From assembly GCF_000016425.1 (NCBI RefSeq), contig NC_009380.1, positions 1,864,144-1,928,143 of the forward strand: a stretch of DNA of 64,000 bases, read 5' to 3'. The stretch's first letter is position 1, and each line of letters opens with the position of its first letter. Both the position numbers and the translations under genes were made by a program. This document shows, in pieces, positions 34,765-44,448 of this stretch. The notes under the pieces were generated by a model that worked only from the letters and a program-made list of their open reading frames with translations, was not told where the DNA came from and did not search any database. The DNA comes from Salinispora tropica CNB-440. GTDB taxonomy: Bacteria > Actinomycetota > Actinomycetes > Mycobacteriales > Micromonosporaceae.

Positions 34765-35007
34765 CCGGTAGCCGAACTCGGGATCGTCAGGGTGGGCGTC
34801 GAACAGCGCGTCAGCCCGATACGCCGCCACCTCCTCGGCGCTGGTGACTGGTCGGGCCAGCCACCGGTAGTAGGGCTGACCAGCGATGTTCAATACCCGG
34901 CACGTCACCGCACCGGGGATTCCGTCGGCGGCCAGCTCGCTCACGAGCGGGTAGAGCCTCTTCCCGGCAGATGCGCCTGCGACAAGTAGGCAGCCGCCCG
35001 ACGTCAT
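34765..35007 (-). pseudogene. IS3-family transposase (orfB) fragment
   Basis: The frame from 35007 encodes KRLYPLVSELAADGIPGAVT, CRVLNIAGQPYYRWLARPVT and ALFDAHPDDPEFGYR, the N-terminal HTH_21-type block of IS3-family OrfB. Similarity stops at FGYR (34765); the catalytic rve domain is absent. It is a dead fragment next to the IS5 element. Confidence 0.7.
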
Positions 35008-35217
35008 ACACCTTGTATGTGATTTGGTGTGGTTGCGGCTGGTGTGGGTGTGCTTGGCAGATGATGACGCCTTGTTGAGGCCGGGCACCGGGTGACGGGA
35101 ATCCGACGTTGCTCGACCGCGAACCGGTCGCGCACGACGTCCAGGTCGACCGGACCATGGTTGCGGTGCCAATACGCGGTTGTTGCCGCTAGCATCGGGC
35201 TGTTCTGAGGAGACCGG

Positions 35218-36810
35218 ATGGACGATGTCACCCTCCGGGCCCTGTGCCTCCTGGAGGAGGCACAGGCCGGCGGTGCGGCCCAGGTGCTGGCGGCCGCCGA
35301 GTTCGCGCTGCGGACACCGACCGGAGACATCTGCGACGGCCCGGCCGCGATGCACTTCGCGCGCGTTGTGGCGTTGACCCGACTGGGTGATCTGCGAGGT
35401 GCCGTCGGCGCAGCCGACCTGATGCTGTCCGCCGCGGACCGAGAGCACAGCGTCGGATGGCGTTCATGCGCGCTGTCGCTGCGCGCCATCAGGCGGCTGC
35501 GCCTCGGCGACCTGGACATCCGCGAGCACGACATCGTAGCGGTGCTCCGGGATCTGGTCACCGCGGAGACTGCCCTGCTCGCCGGCGAACCCGACCCCGT
35601 GATCGCGGGAAACGCCCACACCGGGATCGCTATCGGGTACGCGCAACTGCGCCTGTACGAGTTGGCCGAGCCGCAGTTCCAGGCGGCGTACGAGACCACC
35701 TGTCAGGCGTCGTACCCGGACAACGGCAACCGGGCGATGTGGCTGTGCAACCTCGCCGAAAGTAGCCTGACGTGGGCCCTGGAGCTGTACCAGGTCGGCC
35801 AGGTGGCGGAGGCGGAGCAGCACCTCACGGTGGCCGAGGAGCACGCGGTACGGGCGGCGGCGGAGGCCTCCGGGCCGAAGGCGGAGGTGTGGCGGCACCT
35901 CGGGCTGCTCTTCGCGGCGTCCGCGCGTGCCGAAGGCCGGGATCCGACCGGCGCGGCCGATGACATCCCTCGGTACATTGCCCAACTCCAGGCGTACGGC
36001 GTGCCAGAGCAGCAGGCGGAGGTGCTGTTGTGCCGACCCTTCCACGCGGTCGCACTCAACCGCTCCGGTCGCCTCGACGAAGCCCTGCACGTCATCGAGC
36101 AGGCCGTCGTCGACCTGTCGCCCGACGTCGCCTGGCTGGTGTCGGCGGCGTTGCACCGGACACACGCGGTGTTGCTGGCCAAGAATGGATCACGCGACGC
36201 CGGGCCGGGACTCACCTATGGTGACACGCTCGCGGAGCTGCTGTGGCGCCAACGGCACCGCTGGCTGCACGCGGCGGTGACGATGCAGTCGTACGACGTC
36301 CTGCGGTGGCAGCACGAGCAGGCCGAGCGGGCGGCACGGACCGACCCGTTGACCGGGGTGGCGAACCGGCGGGGGCTCGACAATTTCCTGCGGAAGCTGG
36401 CGGACCCGGACACCGCCGACGACGACCGGGTCGCGGTGCTCGCCCTGGACATTGACTGTTTTAAGCGGATCAACGACTCGCAGGGACACGCCGCCGGCGA
36501 CGAGGTGCTGCGCGCGGTAGCACAGGCGCTGACGACCAGCGTCCGCAAGGGCGACTTCGTGGCCCGGCTGGGCGGTGACGAGTTCGTCGCCATCCTCCCC
36601 GGTGCCGACTGCGTGGCCGCTGAACAGGTTGCCCTTCGGGCTGTTGACGCCGTGAGCGGACTGACGCCGTGGCGGACGGGGGTCAGCGTCGGAGTCGCCA
36701 GCGGCGCCGCCCACTCGCTCGGGATGTCGCTGGCTGATGCCGACCGTGCGATGTACGCCGCGAAGCGGGCTGGCGGTAACCAGGTGAGCCGCGGTCACGT
36801 CGCGACCTGA
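35218..36810 (+). CDS. Diguanylate cyclase (GGDEF) with N-terminal TPR-like region
   Basis: 530 aa; ATG 35218 with GAGGAG 7-12 bases upstream. Residues 1-370 are helical and TPR-like with no membrane segment, so the protein is cytoplasmic. The GGDEF domain (about 375-525) starts DPLTGVANRRGLDNFL, has DIDCFKRINDSQGHAAGDEV for Mg-GTP, and an intact GGDEF at 452-456. The inhibitory I-site RxxD is present as RKGD five residues before GGDEF, so c-di-GMP feedback is expected. No EAL or HD-GYP domain is fused. The TPR part probably senses a protein partner. Confidence 0.88.
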   Translation: MDDVTLRALCLLEEAQAGGAAQVLAAAEFALRTPTGDICDGPAAMHFARVVALTRLGDLRGAVGAADLMLSAADREHSVGWRSCALSLRAIRRLRLGDLDIREHDIVAVLRDLVTAETALLAGEPDPVIAGNAHTGIAIGYAQLRLYELAEPQFQAAYETTCQASYPDNGNRAMWLCNLAESSLTWALELYQVGQVAEAEQHLTVAEEHAVRAAAEASGPKAEVWRHLGLLFAASARAEGRDPTGAADDIPRYIAQLQAYGVPEQQAEVLLCRPFHAVALNRSGRLDEALHVIEQAVVDLSPDVAWLVSAALHRTHAVLLAKNGSRDAGPGLTYGDTLAELLWRQRHRWLHAAVTMQSYDVLRWQHEQAERAARTDPLTGVANRRGLDNFLRKLADPDTADDDRVAVLALDIDCFKRINDSQGHAAGDEVLRAVAQALTTSVRKGDFVARLGGDEFVAILPGADCVAAEQVALRAVDAVSGLTPWRTGVSVGVASGAAHSLGMSLADADRAMYAAKRAGGNQVSRGHVAT

Positions 36811-36913
36811 GCTGGGCAGCGATTCCGGCCGCCTCGGGGCCACGTTGGCCCCACGGGCGCCGCGGCTGCCGATATCGGGGCCAGGCTCGAGTCAGTGAGG
36901 GGAGGATCCTCAC

Positions 36914-38872
36914 GTGACGGGCGAAATTCCTCGTGGGCGGCGGTGGTCCGCCCGGACCACCAGGGCCAGCCGACTCAACTCCCCGCTACGGGCGTTCCTG
37001 CATACCGAGACCGGCAGTGCGCGGGTGCTGTTGGCCGCAGCGGTGGTCGCTCTCGCCTGGGTGAACCTCGACGAGTCGTCGTACGAGTCCCTGTGGGGCG
37101 CTGTCTTCTCCGTCCGGCTCGGCTCTTGGCAGGTCTCACACGATCTACGGTTTTGGGTCAACAGCGGCCTCATGACCTTCTTCTTCCTGGTAATCGGCCT
37201 GGAGGTGCGTCGCGACTTCGATCTGGGGGAACTGCGGGAACGGCGTAGGTTGATGCTGCCGCTGCTGGCGGGAATCGGCGGCATCCTGGCGCCGATCGCG
37301 ATCTACCTGGCGTTCAACGCCGGGAAGCCGACGGCTGTGGGCTGGGGCGTGGTGATGGCGACGGACACGGCGCTCGCGTTGGGGATGCTCGCTGTCCTCG
37401 GCCCCCGCTTCTCAGACCGGTTGCGGAACTTCCTGCTGACCGTCGCCGTCGTGGACGACCTGATCGTGATCGTGGTACTGGCGATTGCCTACCCAGAGCA
37501 CCCGTCGCCGATGGCGTTGTTCGTCGCGGCGGGCATCTTCGCGCTTGTCCTGCTTATCCGCGCCGCTGGCGTGCGGTGGGGGCCGGGGTACCTGCTGCTG
37601 GGGGTGGCGGCGTGGCTGGCGGTGTCGGAATCGGGGGTCGACCCAGTGGTGGTTGGTCTGGTGATGGGGCTGTTCACCTACGCCTACGTCCCGGCACGTA
37701 CCGAACTACAGCGAGCGGCCGACCGGTTCCGGCTGTTCCGGGAGCAACCCAGCCCGCAACTAGCGCGCTCGGTCCGGGCCGGGCTCGCCTCGGCGTTGTC
37801 CCCGAACGACCGGTTGCAACACATCTACCACCCGTGGGCCAGCTATCTGATCGTGCCACTGTTCGCGCTAGCGAACGTCGGCGTGGTTGTTGACCGGGAG
37901 CTGCTGGCTCGTGCTGCTACGTCCCCGGTAACCCTCGGTGTCCTGTTCGCGTACGTGGTCGGCAAGCCGGCAGGAATCGTGATCGCCTCGATGCTGGTGC
38001 CCCGGCTCAGCCACAACCAATTCCGAGCACCGGTCGGCTGGGCCGCGATCATCGGGGTCGGCACCGTCTCCGGCATCGGGTTCACCATCGCGTTGCTGAT
38101 CGCCACCCATGCCCTTCACGGGCCCGCCCTCGATGAGGCGAAGGTCGGCATTCTGGTAGCGACGGTCGGCGCCTCCCTCACCACCTGGCTGGTGTTCCGC
38201 CTCGCCGCCCGGCTCGCCCCGGCGCGGCGGGCCCGTGCGCTGCTGGGCGCCTCGGAGGGGATCATCGACCTGATGGTTCCGGTCGATCCGGATCGGGATC
38301 ATGTCCGTGGTCCACGCGAGGCACCGGTGACAGTTGTGGAGTACGCCGACTTCGAGTGCCCGTACTGCGGGCAGGCCGAGCCGGCGGTCCGGGAACTGCT
38401 GGTCGACTACACCAGTGTCCGGTACGTCTGGCGGCACCTCCCCCTCACCGACGTGCACCCGTATGCCCAGATGGCCGCCGAGGCCGCTGAGGCAGCGGCG
38501 GAGCAGGGGGCGTTCTGGGAGATGCACGATCTGCTGCTGGCGCACCAGGACGAGCTGCGCCCCGCCGATCTGCTCCGGTACGCCGAACGACTCGACCTTG
38601 ATCTGGATCGGTTCCGGGAACATCTCGCCGATCGTCGTGGTGCTGGCCGGATCGCCCAGGATGTTGACGCGGCCGACCTGAGTAGCGTCTCCGGTACGCC
38701 GACCTTCTTCGTCAACGGTCGCCGACACCACGGACCGTACAACATCGAGGCGCTCTCCGCAGCGGTCATGTCGGCGTTCGCCAGCGCGCGGCTTCGCCCC
38801 GAGGGCGGCCGGGAACCGGACCACCGGAGCGAGGCGGGATCGGAGCAGCCGGACGAGGAACCGGGGACCTGA
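36914..38872 (+). CDS. nhaA: Na+/H+ antiporter NhaA fused to a DsbA-like thioredoxin domain
   Basis: 652 aa from GTG 36914, preceded by GGGGAGGA. Residues 25-430 are an NhaA antiporter with about 11-12 membrane helices; the sodium-binding Asp pair is in VAVVDDLIVIVVLAI and the unwound-helix region in MATDTALALGMLAVLGPR. Residues about 445-625 form a DsbA/Thioredoxin_4 domain with active site CPYC at 482-485 (VEYADFECPYCGQAEP) and cis-Pro loop VSGTPTFFVNG. The tail is hydrophilic. Similar fusions are known in actinobacteria. Whether the redox domain regulates the antiporter or acts independently is unknown. Confidence 0.9.
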   Translation: MTGEIPRGRRWSARTTRASRLNSPLRAFLHTETGSARVLLAAAVVALAWVNLDESSYESLWGAVFSVRLGSWQVSHDLRFWVNSGLMTFFFLVIGLEVRRDFDLGELRERRRLMLPLLAGIGGILAPIAIYLAFNAGKPTAVGWGVVMATDTALALGMLAVLGPRFSDRLRNFLLTVAVVDDLIVIVVLAIAYPEHPSPMALFVAAGIFALVLLIRAAGVRWGPGYLLLGVAAWLAVSESGVDPVVVGLVMGLFTYAYVPARTELQRAADRFRLFREQPSPQLARSVRAGLASALSPNDRLQHIYHPWASYLIVPLFALANVGVVVDRELLARAATSPVTLGVLFAYVVGKPAGIVIASMLVPRLSHNQFRAPVGWAAIIGVGTVSGIGFTIALLIATHALHGPALDEAKVGILVATVGASLTTWLVFRLAARLAPARRARALLGASEGIIDLMVPVDPDRDHVRGPREAPVTVVEYADFECPYCGQAEPAVRELLVDYTSVRYVWRHLPLTDVHPYAQMAAEAAEAAAEQGAFWEMHDLLLAHQDELRPADLLRYAERLDLDLDRFREHLADRRGAGRIAQDVDAADLSSVSGTPTFFVNGRRHHGPYNIEALSAAVMSAFASARLRPEGGREPDHRSEAGSEQPDEEPGT

Positions 38873-38984
38873 GGGTTCCGGCCCGAGCGGAGGGACCGGG
38901 TGGGTTCCGACAACGCGGCGGAGGCGGACAGCGTGGGCGGTCGGGCGGAAGGTTTCTGGTCGGCCCGCCGGGGAAGCCAGCGGT

Positions 38985-39290
38985 ATGGCCGAAACCTTCG
39001 CGGATCAGGATCTGGCGACCCTGCGGTCCATCGCGCGTGGCGCCGGGATAGCGGACACCGAACGCATGCCGCACGACGAGTTGGTCGAGATGCTACGTCG
39101 GGCCGGCTTGGCCGAACCGGACAGCGGTGCGGCCGACCAACCGACTCGAGACCCGGCCGGGCTCTCCGACATGCCCCGCAGTGATCTCACCCTGGGCGAC
39201 GAGAGTACCGGTGGACGGGCCGCCGAGGAGTCGATCGGTGCTCGGCCAGGGGAGTCGGGCACCGAGATCCCCGACCGCAGCGAGCGCTGA
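38985..39290 (+). CDS. Small Rho_N/SAP-like acidic protein
   Basis: 101 aa from ATG 38985 with GGGGAAG upstream. Residues 5-35 (DLATLRSIARGAGIADTERM, then HDELVEMLRRAG) resemble the helix-extended-helix of the Rho termination factor N-terminal domain, which binds nucleic acid. The rest is acidic and disordered. It sits between nhaA and zwf on the same strand without tight coupling. The function is unknown. Confidence 0.55.
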   Translation: MAETFADQDLATLRSIARGAGIADTERMPHDELVEMLRRAGLAEPDSGAADQPTRDPAGLSDMPRSDLTLGDESTGGRAAEESIGARPGESGTEIPDRSER

Positions 39291-39491
39291 TTGCTGATCG
39301 CTGACTACGGGCGCATCCGCCCCCGGGAGTCGAACCAGCGGGTTCGGCTGCGGGGGCGGTGCATGATCCGATCCGACTACGCCCGGTTTCCGTGGTCGAG
39401 TCGGCGGACCGGCAGGAGTCCTCGGCGTACTGGCGGGCGGTCCGCGCCGAAGCGGGCGGTACCGACCGGTCCGGCAGGGCATGGTGGGGGT

Positions 39492-40937
39492 ATGACGACC
39501 TCGCAGCCCGGCCCCGCTGGTCACTCCGCCGATCGGGGGGAACGCCGCCCCCAGACGTTGCTCGTGTTGGGTGCGACCGGTGATCTTGCCGACCGGCTGC
39601 TGCTGCCGGGCCTGGGCCGGCTGGTGGCTTCCGGTACCCGGCCACATCTCACCCTGCTCGGCAGCGGCATGGACAACTGGGATGACGAGCGCTGGCGCCG
39701 CCGGGTGACGGACGCCTTCGCCGGGGCGGGAGCGACCGGTCCCCGGGTCAAGGAGATGATCCGCACCACCTGCTATCTGCCAGCGGACGTGACGCGGGAG
39801 GAGGACCTACGCCGGCTGTTGGCGAACTGTCACGACCAACTCGTGATCTTCTTCGCGCTGCCGCCGGCGATCACCGCCCGGGCCGCTGCCGCGCTCACCC
39901 GGATCGGCCTGCCGCCGGGCACCCGGCTGATGTTGGAGAAGCCGTTCGGCACCGATGCCGTCTCGGCCCGCTCCCTGAATGATCTGCTGGCCCGGCTGGT
40001 GCCGGAGGAGCAGATCTACCGTATCGATCACTTCCTCGGCAAGTCCACGGTGATGAACATCCTTGGGCTGCGCTACGCCAACCGGATCTTCGAGCCGATC
40101 CTGAGCTCCGCGCACGTGGCCTGCGTGGACATCGTCTTCGACGAGACACTGGGCATAGCCGGCCGGGCCGGCTACTACGACGGTGCCGGCGCGCTCGTCG
40201 ACATGATCCAGAGTCACCTGCTCCAGGTTCTCGCGTTGATCGCGATGGAACCACCGCCCACCCTCGCCGCCCAGGACCTGCGGGGCCGGAAGGCGCAGGT
40301 GCTGCGGGCCACCCGGGTGTGGGGCGACGATCCGGCGACCTGGAGCCGACGGGGTCGGTACGCGGCGGGCGAGATCAACGGGAAGCGGCTGCTCGGGTAC
40401 GCCGACGAGTCCGGTGTTGATCCCAGCCGGGGCACCGAGACGTTCGCCGAGGTGGTGCTCAGCGTCGACACCTGGCGCTGGGCGGGCGTGCCGTTCCGGC
40501 TGCGTACCGGCAAGGGGCTCGCGGCTCGTCGCAAGGAGGCCGTGGTCACCTTCAAGCAGCCGCCCCGGGTGCCGTCCGGCCTGACCGGGTACGACCAGCC
40601 CGACCGGCTGCGGATCGGCTTCGGCCCGGACCGGCTCGGTCTCGACGTGAACATCAACGGCCCCGGGCACCCGCTGGAGCTGAGCCAGGTGCACCTGGTG
40701 GCCGACTTCGGCCCGGGGGAGCTGCCGCCGTACGGGGAGGTGCTCCGCGGTGCCTTCGACGGCGACCCGACACTGTCGGTCCGGGGGGATACCGCCGAGG
40801 ACTGCTGGCGGATCATCGCGCCGGTGCTCGAGTGCTGGCGGGCGGGAGCGGTGCCGCTGCCGGAGTACCCGGCGGGTAGCTGTGGCCCGGAGGATTCCCT
40901 GTTGACCGCGGCACCGGGCACGGCAACCGACGGCTGA
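39492..40937 (+). CDS. zwf: Glucose-6-phosphate 1-dehydrogenase
   Basis: 481 aa from ATG 39492, after GGTGGGGG; the longer open frame upstream has no family similarity. The NADP-binding motif is LLVLGATGDLADRLLLPGL. The substrate site RIDHFLGKSTVMNIL near residue 177 has the catalytic His-Asp context of G6PDH, and EKPFGTDAVSARSLN precedes it. The C-terminal domain has VPFRLRTGKGLAARRKE. It catalyses glucose-6-phosphate to 6-phosphogluconolactone, giving NADPH. It stands alone here, without opcA, tal or gnd, so it is probably a second copy or a variant separated from the main pentose phosphate cluster. Confidence 0.85.
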   Translation: MTTSQPGPAGHSADRGERRPQTLLVLGATGDLADRLLLPGLGRLVASGTRPHLTLLGSGMDNWDDERWRRRVTDAFAGAGATGPRVKEMIRTTCYLPADVTREEDLRRLLANCHDQLVIFFALPPAITARAAAALTRIGLPPGTRLMLEKPFGTDAVSARSLNDLLARLVPEEQIYRIDHFLGKSTVMNILGLRYANRIFEPILSSAHVACVDIVFDETLGIAGRAGYYDGAGALVDMIQSHLLQVLALIAMEPPPTLAAQDLRGRKAQVLRATRVWGDDPATWSRRGRYAAGEINGKRLLGYADESGVDPSRGTETFAEVVLSVDTWRWAGVPFRLRTGKGLAARRKEAVVTFKQPPRVPSGLTGYDQPDRLRIGFGPDRLGLDVNINGPGHPLELSQVHLVADFGPGELPPYGEVLRGAFDGDPTLSVRGDTAEDCWRIIAPVLECWRAGAVPLPEYPAGSCGPEDSLLTAAPGTATDG

Positions 40938-40940
40938 CCC

Positions 40941-40971
40941 CGCGGGGAGTTGGTGTCCACCCAATTTTTTT
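40941..40971 (+). terminator. Possible terminator of zwf
   Basis: CCCCGCGGGG-type and TTGG/CCAA short stems after the zwf stop lead into seven T residues (40965-40971). The stem is weak but the T-run is rare for this genome. Confidence 0.45.
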
Positions 40972-40998
40972 GACATGGTCCGGCTCGAACGTGAGACT
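40970..40998 (+). promoter_or_regulatory. Promoter of the peptide ABC transporter operon
   Basis: A perfect -35 TTGACA (40970-40975), a 17-bp spacer and GAGACT (40993-40998) as -10, 44 bases before the first gene. The -35 overlaps the end of the T-run of the preceding terminator. Confidence 0.6.
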
Positions 40999-41042
40999 CA
41001 CATGATCGTTCACTGTGCCGGGAAGAGTCCACAGGGGGGACC

Positions 41043-42575
41043 ATGTCCAGCAAGAGATTCCGGGGGGCCGGTGTCGCGCTCGCTCTGACGTTCGGTCTGC
41101 TGGCAGGTTGCAGCGCCGGGGATGGTGTCGACGTCGACGGGGCGCAGGTCGGTGCCGGTGGGGTCCTCACCGCCGCGATCAGCGGGGAGCCGGATCAGCT
41201 GGATCCACATCAGACCTCGGCCTACCCCAGCTTCCAGGTGCTCGAAAATGTCTACGACACACTCGTCGAGCCGGACGCGAACCTGGCGATGAAGCCTTCC
41301 CTGGCGACCGAGTGGGACACCAGCGACGACCAACTGACCTGGACGTTCACCCTCCGGGAGGAGGTGACCTTCAGCGACGGGTCCCCGCTCACCGCCGAGG
41401 ACGTGGTCTACTCGTTCAACCGGATCATCGACGAGGAGCTGAACGCCGCGTACCGGTTCGCCACCGTCGAGTCGGTGACCGCCCCGGATCCGGGCACCGT
41501 CGTCGTGAAGCTGACCGCGCCCACCCCGAACCTGCTGGCCAGCCTCGGAGGCTTCAAGGGGGTGGCGATCGTCAAGAAGTCCAACGTGGAATCCGGGGCG
41601 GTGAAGACGGAGCCGATCGGTAGCGGCCCGTTCGCTGTCTCCTCCTACAGCGCCGGGGACAGCATCAAGCTGGTGCGCAACGACAGCTACTGGGGCACGA
41701 AGCCCAAGCTGGGCGGAATCACCTTCACCTTCGTGCAGGATCCGACGGTGGCCCTGCAGAACCTGCGCAGCGGTGAGGTGCAGTGGACCGACAACCTGCC
41801 ACCGCAGCAGGTGGCGGCGCTTCGTGAGGACGACGACCTCGTGGTGCGCTCCGCGGCGTCGAGTGACTACTGGTACCTGGCTCTCAACCAGGCGCGCAAG
41901 CCCTACGACGATGTCAACGTGCGCCGGGCGGTCGCCTTCGCGCTCGACCGGGCGGCGATCACCAAGGCCGCCAAGTTCGGGCTGGCGACGGTCAACCAGA
42001 CCGCCATTCCGAAGGACAGCGCCTTCTACTACGACTACGCCCCGTACCAGCCGGACCTGGCGCAGGCGAAGCAGCTGCTGGCCGGGGCCGGTGTGACCGA
42101 CTTGACCATGGACCTGATGGTCACCAACGAGTACCCGGAGACGGTGACCGCGGCGCAGGTCATCGCGGCGCAGCTCAAGGAGATCGGTATCACCGTGAAG
42201 ATCCGTACGCTGGACTTCGCGCAGTGGCTCGACGAGCAGGGCAAGGGGAACTTCGACTCGTTCATGCTTGGTTGGCTGGGCAACATCGACCCCGACGAGT
42301 TCTACTACGCCCAGCACCACAGTGACGGCACCTTCAACTTCCATGGATACCGCAACCCGGCCGTGGACAACCTGCTCGACCAGGCCCGGACCGAGACTGA
42401 CCAGGCCGCGCGGAAGCAGCAGTACGAGCAGGCGGCCAAGCAGATCGTCGACGATGCCAGCTACCTCTACCTCTACAACCCGGATGTGGTGCAGGGCTGG
42501 TCGTCGCAGGTCAGCGGCTATGAGGTCCGCGCCGACCGGGCGATCCGGTTCCGCGACGTCGCTCTTGCCGGGTGA
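41043..42575 (+). CDS. Peptide/nickel-type ABC transporter substrate-binding lipoprotein
   Basis: 510 aa; AGGGGGGACC precedes ATG 41043. Lipoprotein signal with lipobox LLAGC (Cys23). It is an SBP_bac_5 family protein: GGVLTAAISGEPDQLDPHQT near the start, FTLREEVTFSDGSPLTAEDV, then DVNVRRAVAFALDRAAITKA. The region before the stop (YLYLYNPDVVQGWSSQVSGY) is typical. It binds oligopeptides or similar solutes outside the cell; the ligand is not evident. First gene of a five-gene importer operon. Confidence 0.9.
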   Translation: MSSKRFRGAGVALALTFGLLAGCSAGDGVDVDGAQVGAGGVLTAAISGEPDQLDPHQTSAYPSFQVLENVYDTLVEPDANLAMKPSLATEWDTSDDQLTWTFTLREEVTFSDGSPLTAEDVVYSFNRIIDEELNAAYRFATVESVTAPDPGTVVVKLTAPTPNLLASLGGFKGVAIVKKSNVESGAVKTEPIGSGPFAVSSYSAGDSIKLVRNDSYWGTKPKLGGITFTFVQDPTVALQNLRSGEVQWTDNLPPQQVAALREDDDLVVRSAASSDYWYLALNQARKPYDDVNVRRAVAFALDRAAITKAAKFGLATVNQTAIPKDSAFYYDYAPYQPDLAQAKQLLAGAGVTDLTMDLMVTNEYPETVTAAQVIAAQLKEIGITVKIRTLDFAQWLDEQGKGNFDSFMLGWLGNIDPDEFYYAQHHSDGTFNFHGYRNPAVDNLLDQARTETDQAARKQQYEQAAKQIVDDASYLYLYNPDVVQGWSSQVSGYEVRADRAIRFRDVALAG

Positions 42576-42625
42576 GTAGGCGGGACAGTGCTGGTGATGC
42601 TTGGTGAGTCCGCGGGTCACTCCTG

Positions 42626-43570
42626 GTGACCCGCTTCGTCCTGCGCCGGCTACTCCAGTCCGGCGTCGTCCTCCTCGGTGTGACGTTGGTGGTGTTCCTG
42701 CTGCTGCAACTCGTCCCCGGTGATCCGGTGCGGGTCGCGCTCGGCACCCGCTTCGACCCCGAGACGTACGAGGCGCTGCGTTCGCGGGCGGGGCTGGACC
42801 AGCCGCTGCCGGTGCAGTACGCCAATTACGTCGGGCACGCGGTGACCGGCGATCTCGGGGTCAGCTTCCGCAGTGGTCGGCCGGTGACCGCCATCGTGCT
42901 GGAGCGGCTGCCCGCGACGCTCTCCCTGGCGATCACCGCGGTCGTCTTCGCGCTCCTGGTCTCCTTTCCGTTGGGGGTGCTCTCGGCCCTGCGCAGCGGC
43001 TCGGTGTTCGACCACGCCGCACGGGTGTTCAGCCAGTTCGGGGTCTCGGTACCGGACTTCTGGATGGGCATCATGGGCATTCTGCTCTTCGCGGGGGTGC
43101 TGGGTTGGTTTCCGCCCTCGGGTTACGTGGCCCTCACCGAGGATCCCGTCGGCTGGGCGTCGCACGTGTTTCTTCCGGCGGTCACGGTCGGCCTGGTCAC
43201 CGCGTCGATCCTGACCAGGTTCATCCGATCCTCGGTGCTGGAGGTACTCGCTGAGGACTATGTCCGTACCGCCGAGGCGAAGGGCCTGCCCACCCGCGTG
43301 GTGGTGGTGCGGCACGTCCTGCGGAACGCGCTGATCCCGGTGGTCACCGTCGTGGCGGTGCAGCTGGCCAGCCTGCTCGGTGGCGTGATCGTGATCGAGG
43401 TGCTCTTCGCCTGGCCCGGTGTGGGCCGGCTCACCTACGACGCGGTGCAGGCCCGGGACTATCCCGTGCTCCAGGGGGCGGTTCTACTCGTGGCCGCGCT
43501 GTTCCTGTTGGTCAACCTCTTGGTGGATCTCCTCTATGCCCGCCTCGATCCGAGGATTCGGGTGCGATGA
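42626..43570 (+). CDS. Peptide ABC transporter permease (DppB-like)
   Basis: 314 aa from GTG 42626. It starts with the DppB/OppB N-terminus FVLRRLLQSGVVLLGVTLVV, has about six membrane segments and an EAA loop (EDYVRTAEAKGLPTRVVVVR). The C-terminus LLVDLLYARLDPRIRVR is typical of this subunit. Its TGA overlaps the next ATG (ATGA). Confidence 0.9.
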   Translation: MTRFVLRRLLQSGVVLLGVTLVVFLLLQLVPGDPVRVALGTRFDPETYEALRSRAGLDQPLPVQYANYVGHAVTGDLGVSFRSGRPVTAIVLERLPATLSLAITAVVFALLVSFPLGVLSALRSGSVFDHAARVFSQFGVSVPDFWMGIMGILLFAGVLGWFPPSGYVALTEDPVGWASHVFLPAVTVGLVTASILTRFIRSSVLEVLAEDYVRTAEAKGLPTRVVVVRHVLRNALIPVVTVVAVQLASLLGGVIVIEVLFAWPGVGRLTYDAVQARDYPVLQGAVLLVAALFLLVNLLVDLLYARLDPRIRVR

Positions 43571-44448
43571 GCGGGAGCAGTGACTCGACGTCGCGCCGGG
43601 CGCTGGTGGCGCTGGGCCGCGACCCGTTGGCCGTGACCGGCGGTGTGGTGCTCGTGGTGCTGGTCGTGGTGGGCCTGACCGGGTCCTGGTTGGCCCCCGC
43701 CGGCATCAATGAGGTGGACGTCGACCGGATGCTTCAGCCGCCCAGTTGGGCGCACCCCTTCGGCACCGACGAACTCGGTCGGGACGTACTCAGCCGGGTC
43801 CTGGTCGCCGCCCGCGTCTCGCTTCAGGTCGGCGCGGTCAGCGTGGGGATCGCCCTGCTGGCGGGCGTGACGCTGGGCCTGTTCGCCGGCTACTACCAGG
43901 GGTGGCTCGACAACGTACTCATGCGGTGTATGGACGTGTTGTTCGCGTTCCCGGTCCTGCTGCTCGCGGTGGCCATCGTCGCGGTCCTGGGGCCGGGCCT
44001 GAGTACCGCCATGGTCGCGATCGGCGTGGTCTACACTCCGATCTTCGCCCGGGTCACCCGTGCGGGTGTGCTCTCCGTCCGCGAGCAGGTGTTCGTCCGG
44101 GCGGCAGTTGCCACCGGGGCATCGGATCTGCGCATCATGCGTCGGCATGTGCTGCCCAACATCGCGGCGCCGCTGATCGTCCAGACATCGCTCTCGCTGG
44201 CCTTCGCGATCCTGTCCGAGGCGGCGCTCTCCTTCCTCGGGTTGGGGGTGCAGCCGCCCGAGCCGGCGTGGGGCCGGATGCTCTACGACGGGCGCGGATT
44301 CGTGACCGACGCGTGGTGGCTGGGCTTCTTCCCGGGTGCCGCGATCTTCCTCACCGTCCTGGCGTTCAACCTGGTCGGAGACGCGCTCCGCGATGTGCTC
44401 GACCCTCGCCAGCTCACTGTCAGCGAGGCGAGGAGGAACGCCGGGTGA
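43567..44448 (+). CDS. Peptide ABC transporter permease (DppC-like)
   Basis: 293 aa; ATG overlaps the dppB-like stop. OppC/DppC features: HPFGTDELGRDVLSRVLVAA after the first helix, EAA loop VRAAVATGASDLRIMRRHVL, and the closing DALRDVLDPRQLT. About six membrane segments. It forms the heterodimeric channel with the DppB-like subunit. Its stop overlaps the following GTG (GTGA). Confidence 0.9.
   Translation: MSGSSDSTSRRALVALGRDPLAVTGGVVLVVLVVVGLTGSWLAPAGINEVDVDRMLQPPSWAHPFGTDELGRDVLSRVLVAARVSLQVGAVSVGIALLAGVTLGLFAGYYQGWLDNVLMRCMDVLFAFPVLLLAVAIVAVLGPGLSTAMVAIGVVYTPIFARVTRAGVLSVREQVFVRAAVATGASDLRIMRRHVLPNIAAPLIVQTSLSLAFAILSEAALSFLGLGVQPPEPAWGRMLYDGRGFVTDAWWLGFFPGAAIFLTVLAFNLVGDALRDVLDPRQLTVSEARRNAG

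Noticed and set aside
35004..35021. CATACA/TGTATG small palindrome near the IS3 remnant
   Set aside because: Six-bp arms with a 3-base centre and no clear gene context; could be chance or an IS end that I cannot define.
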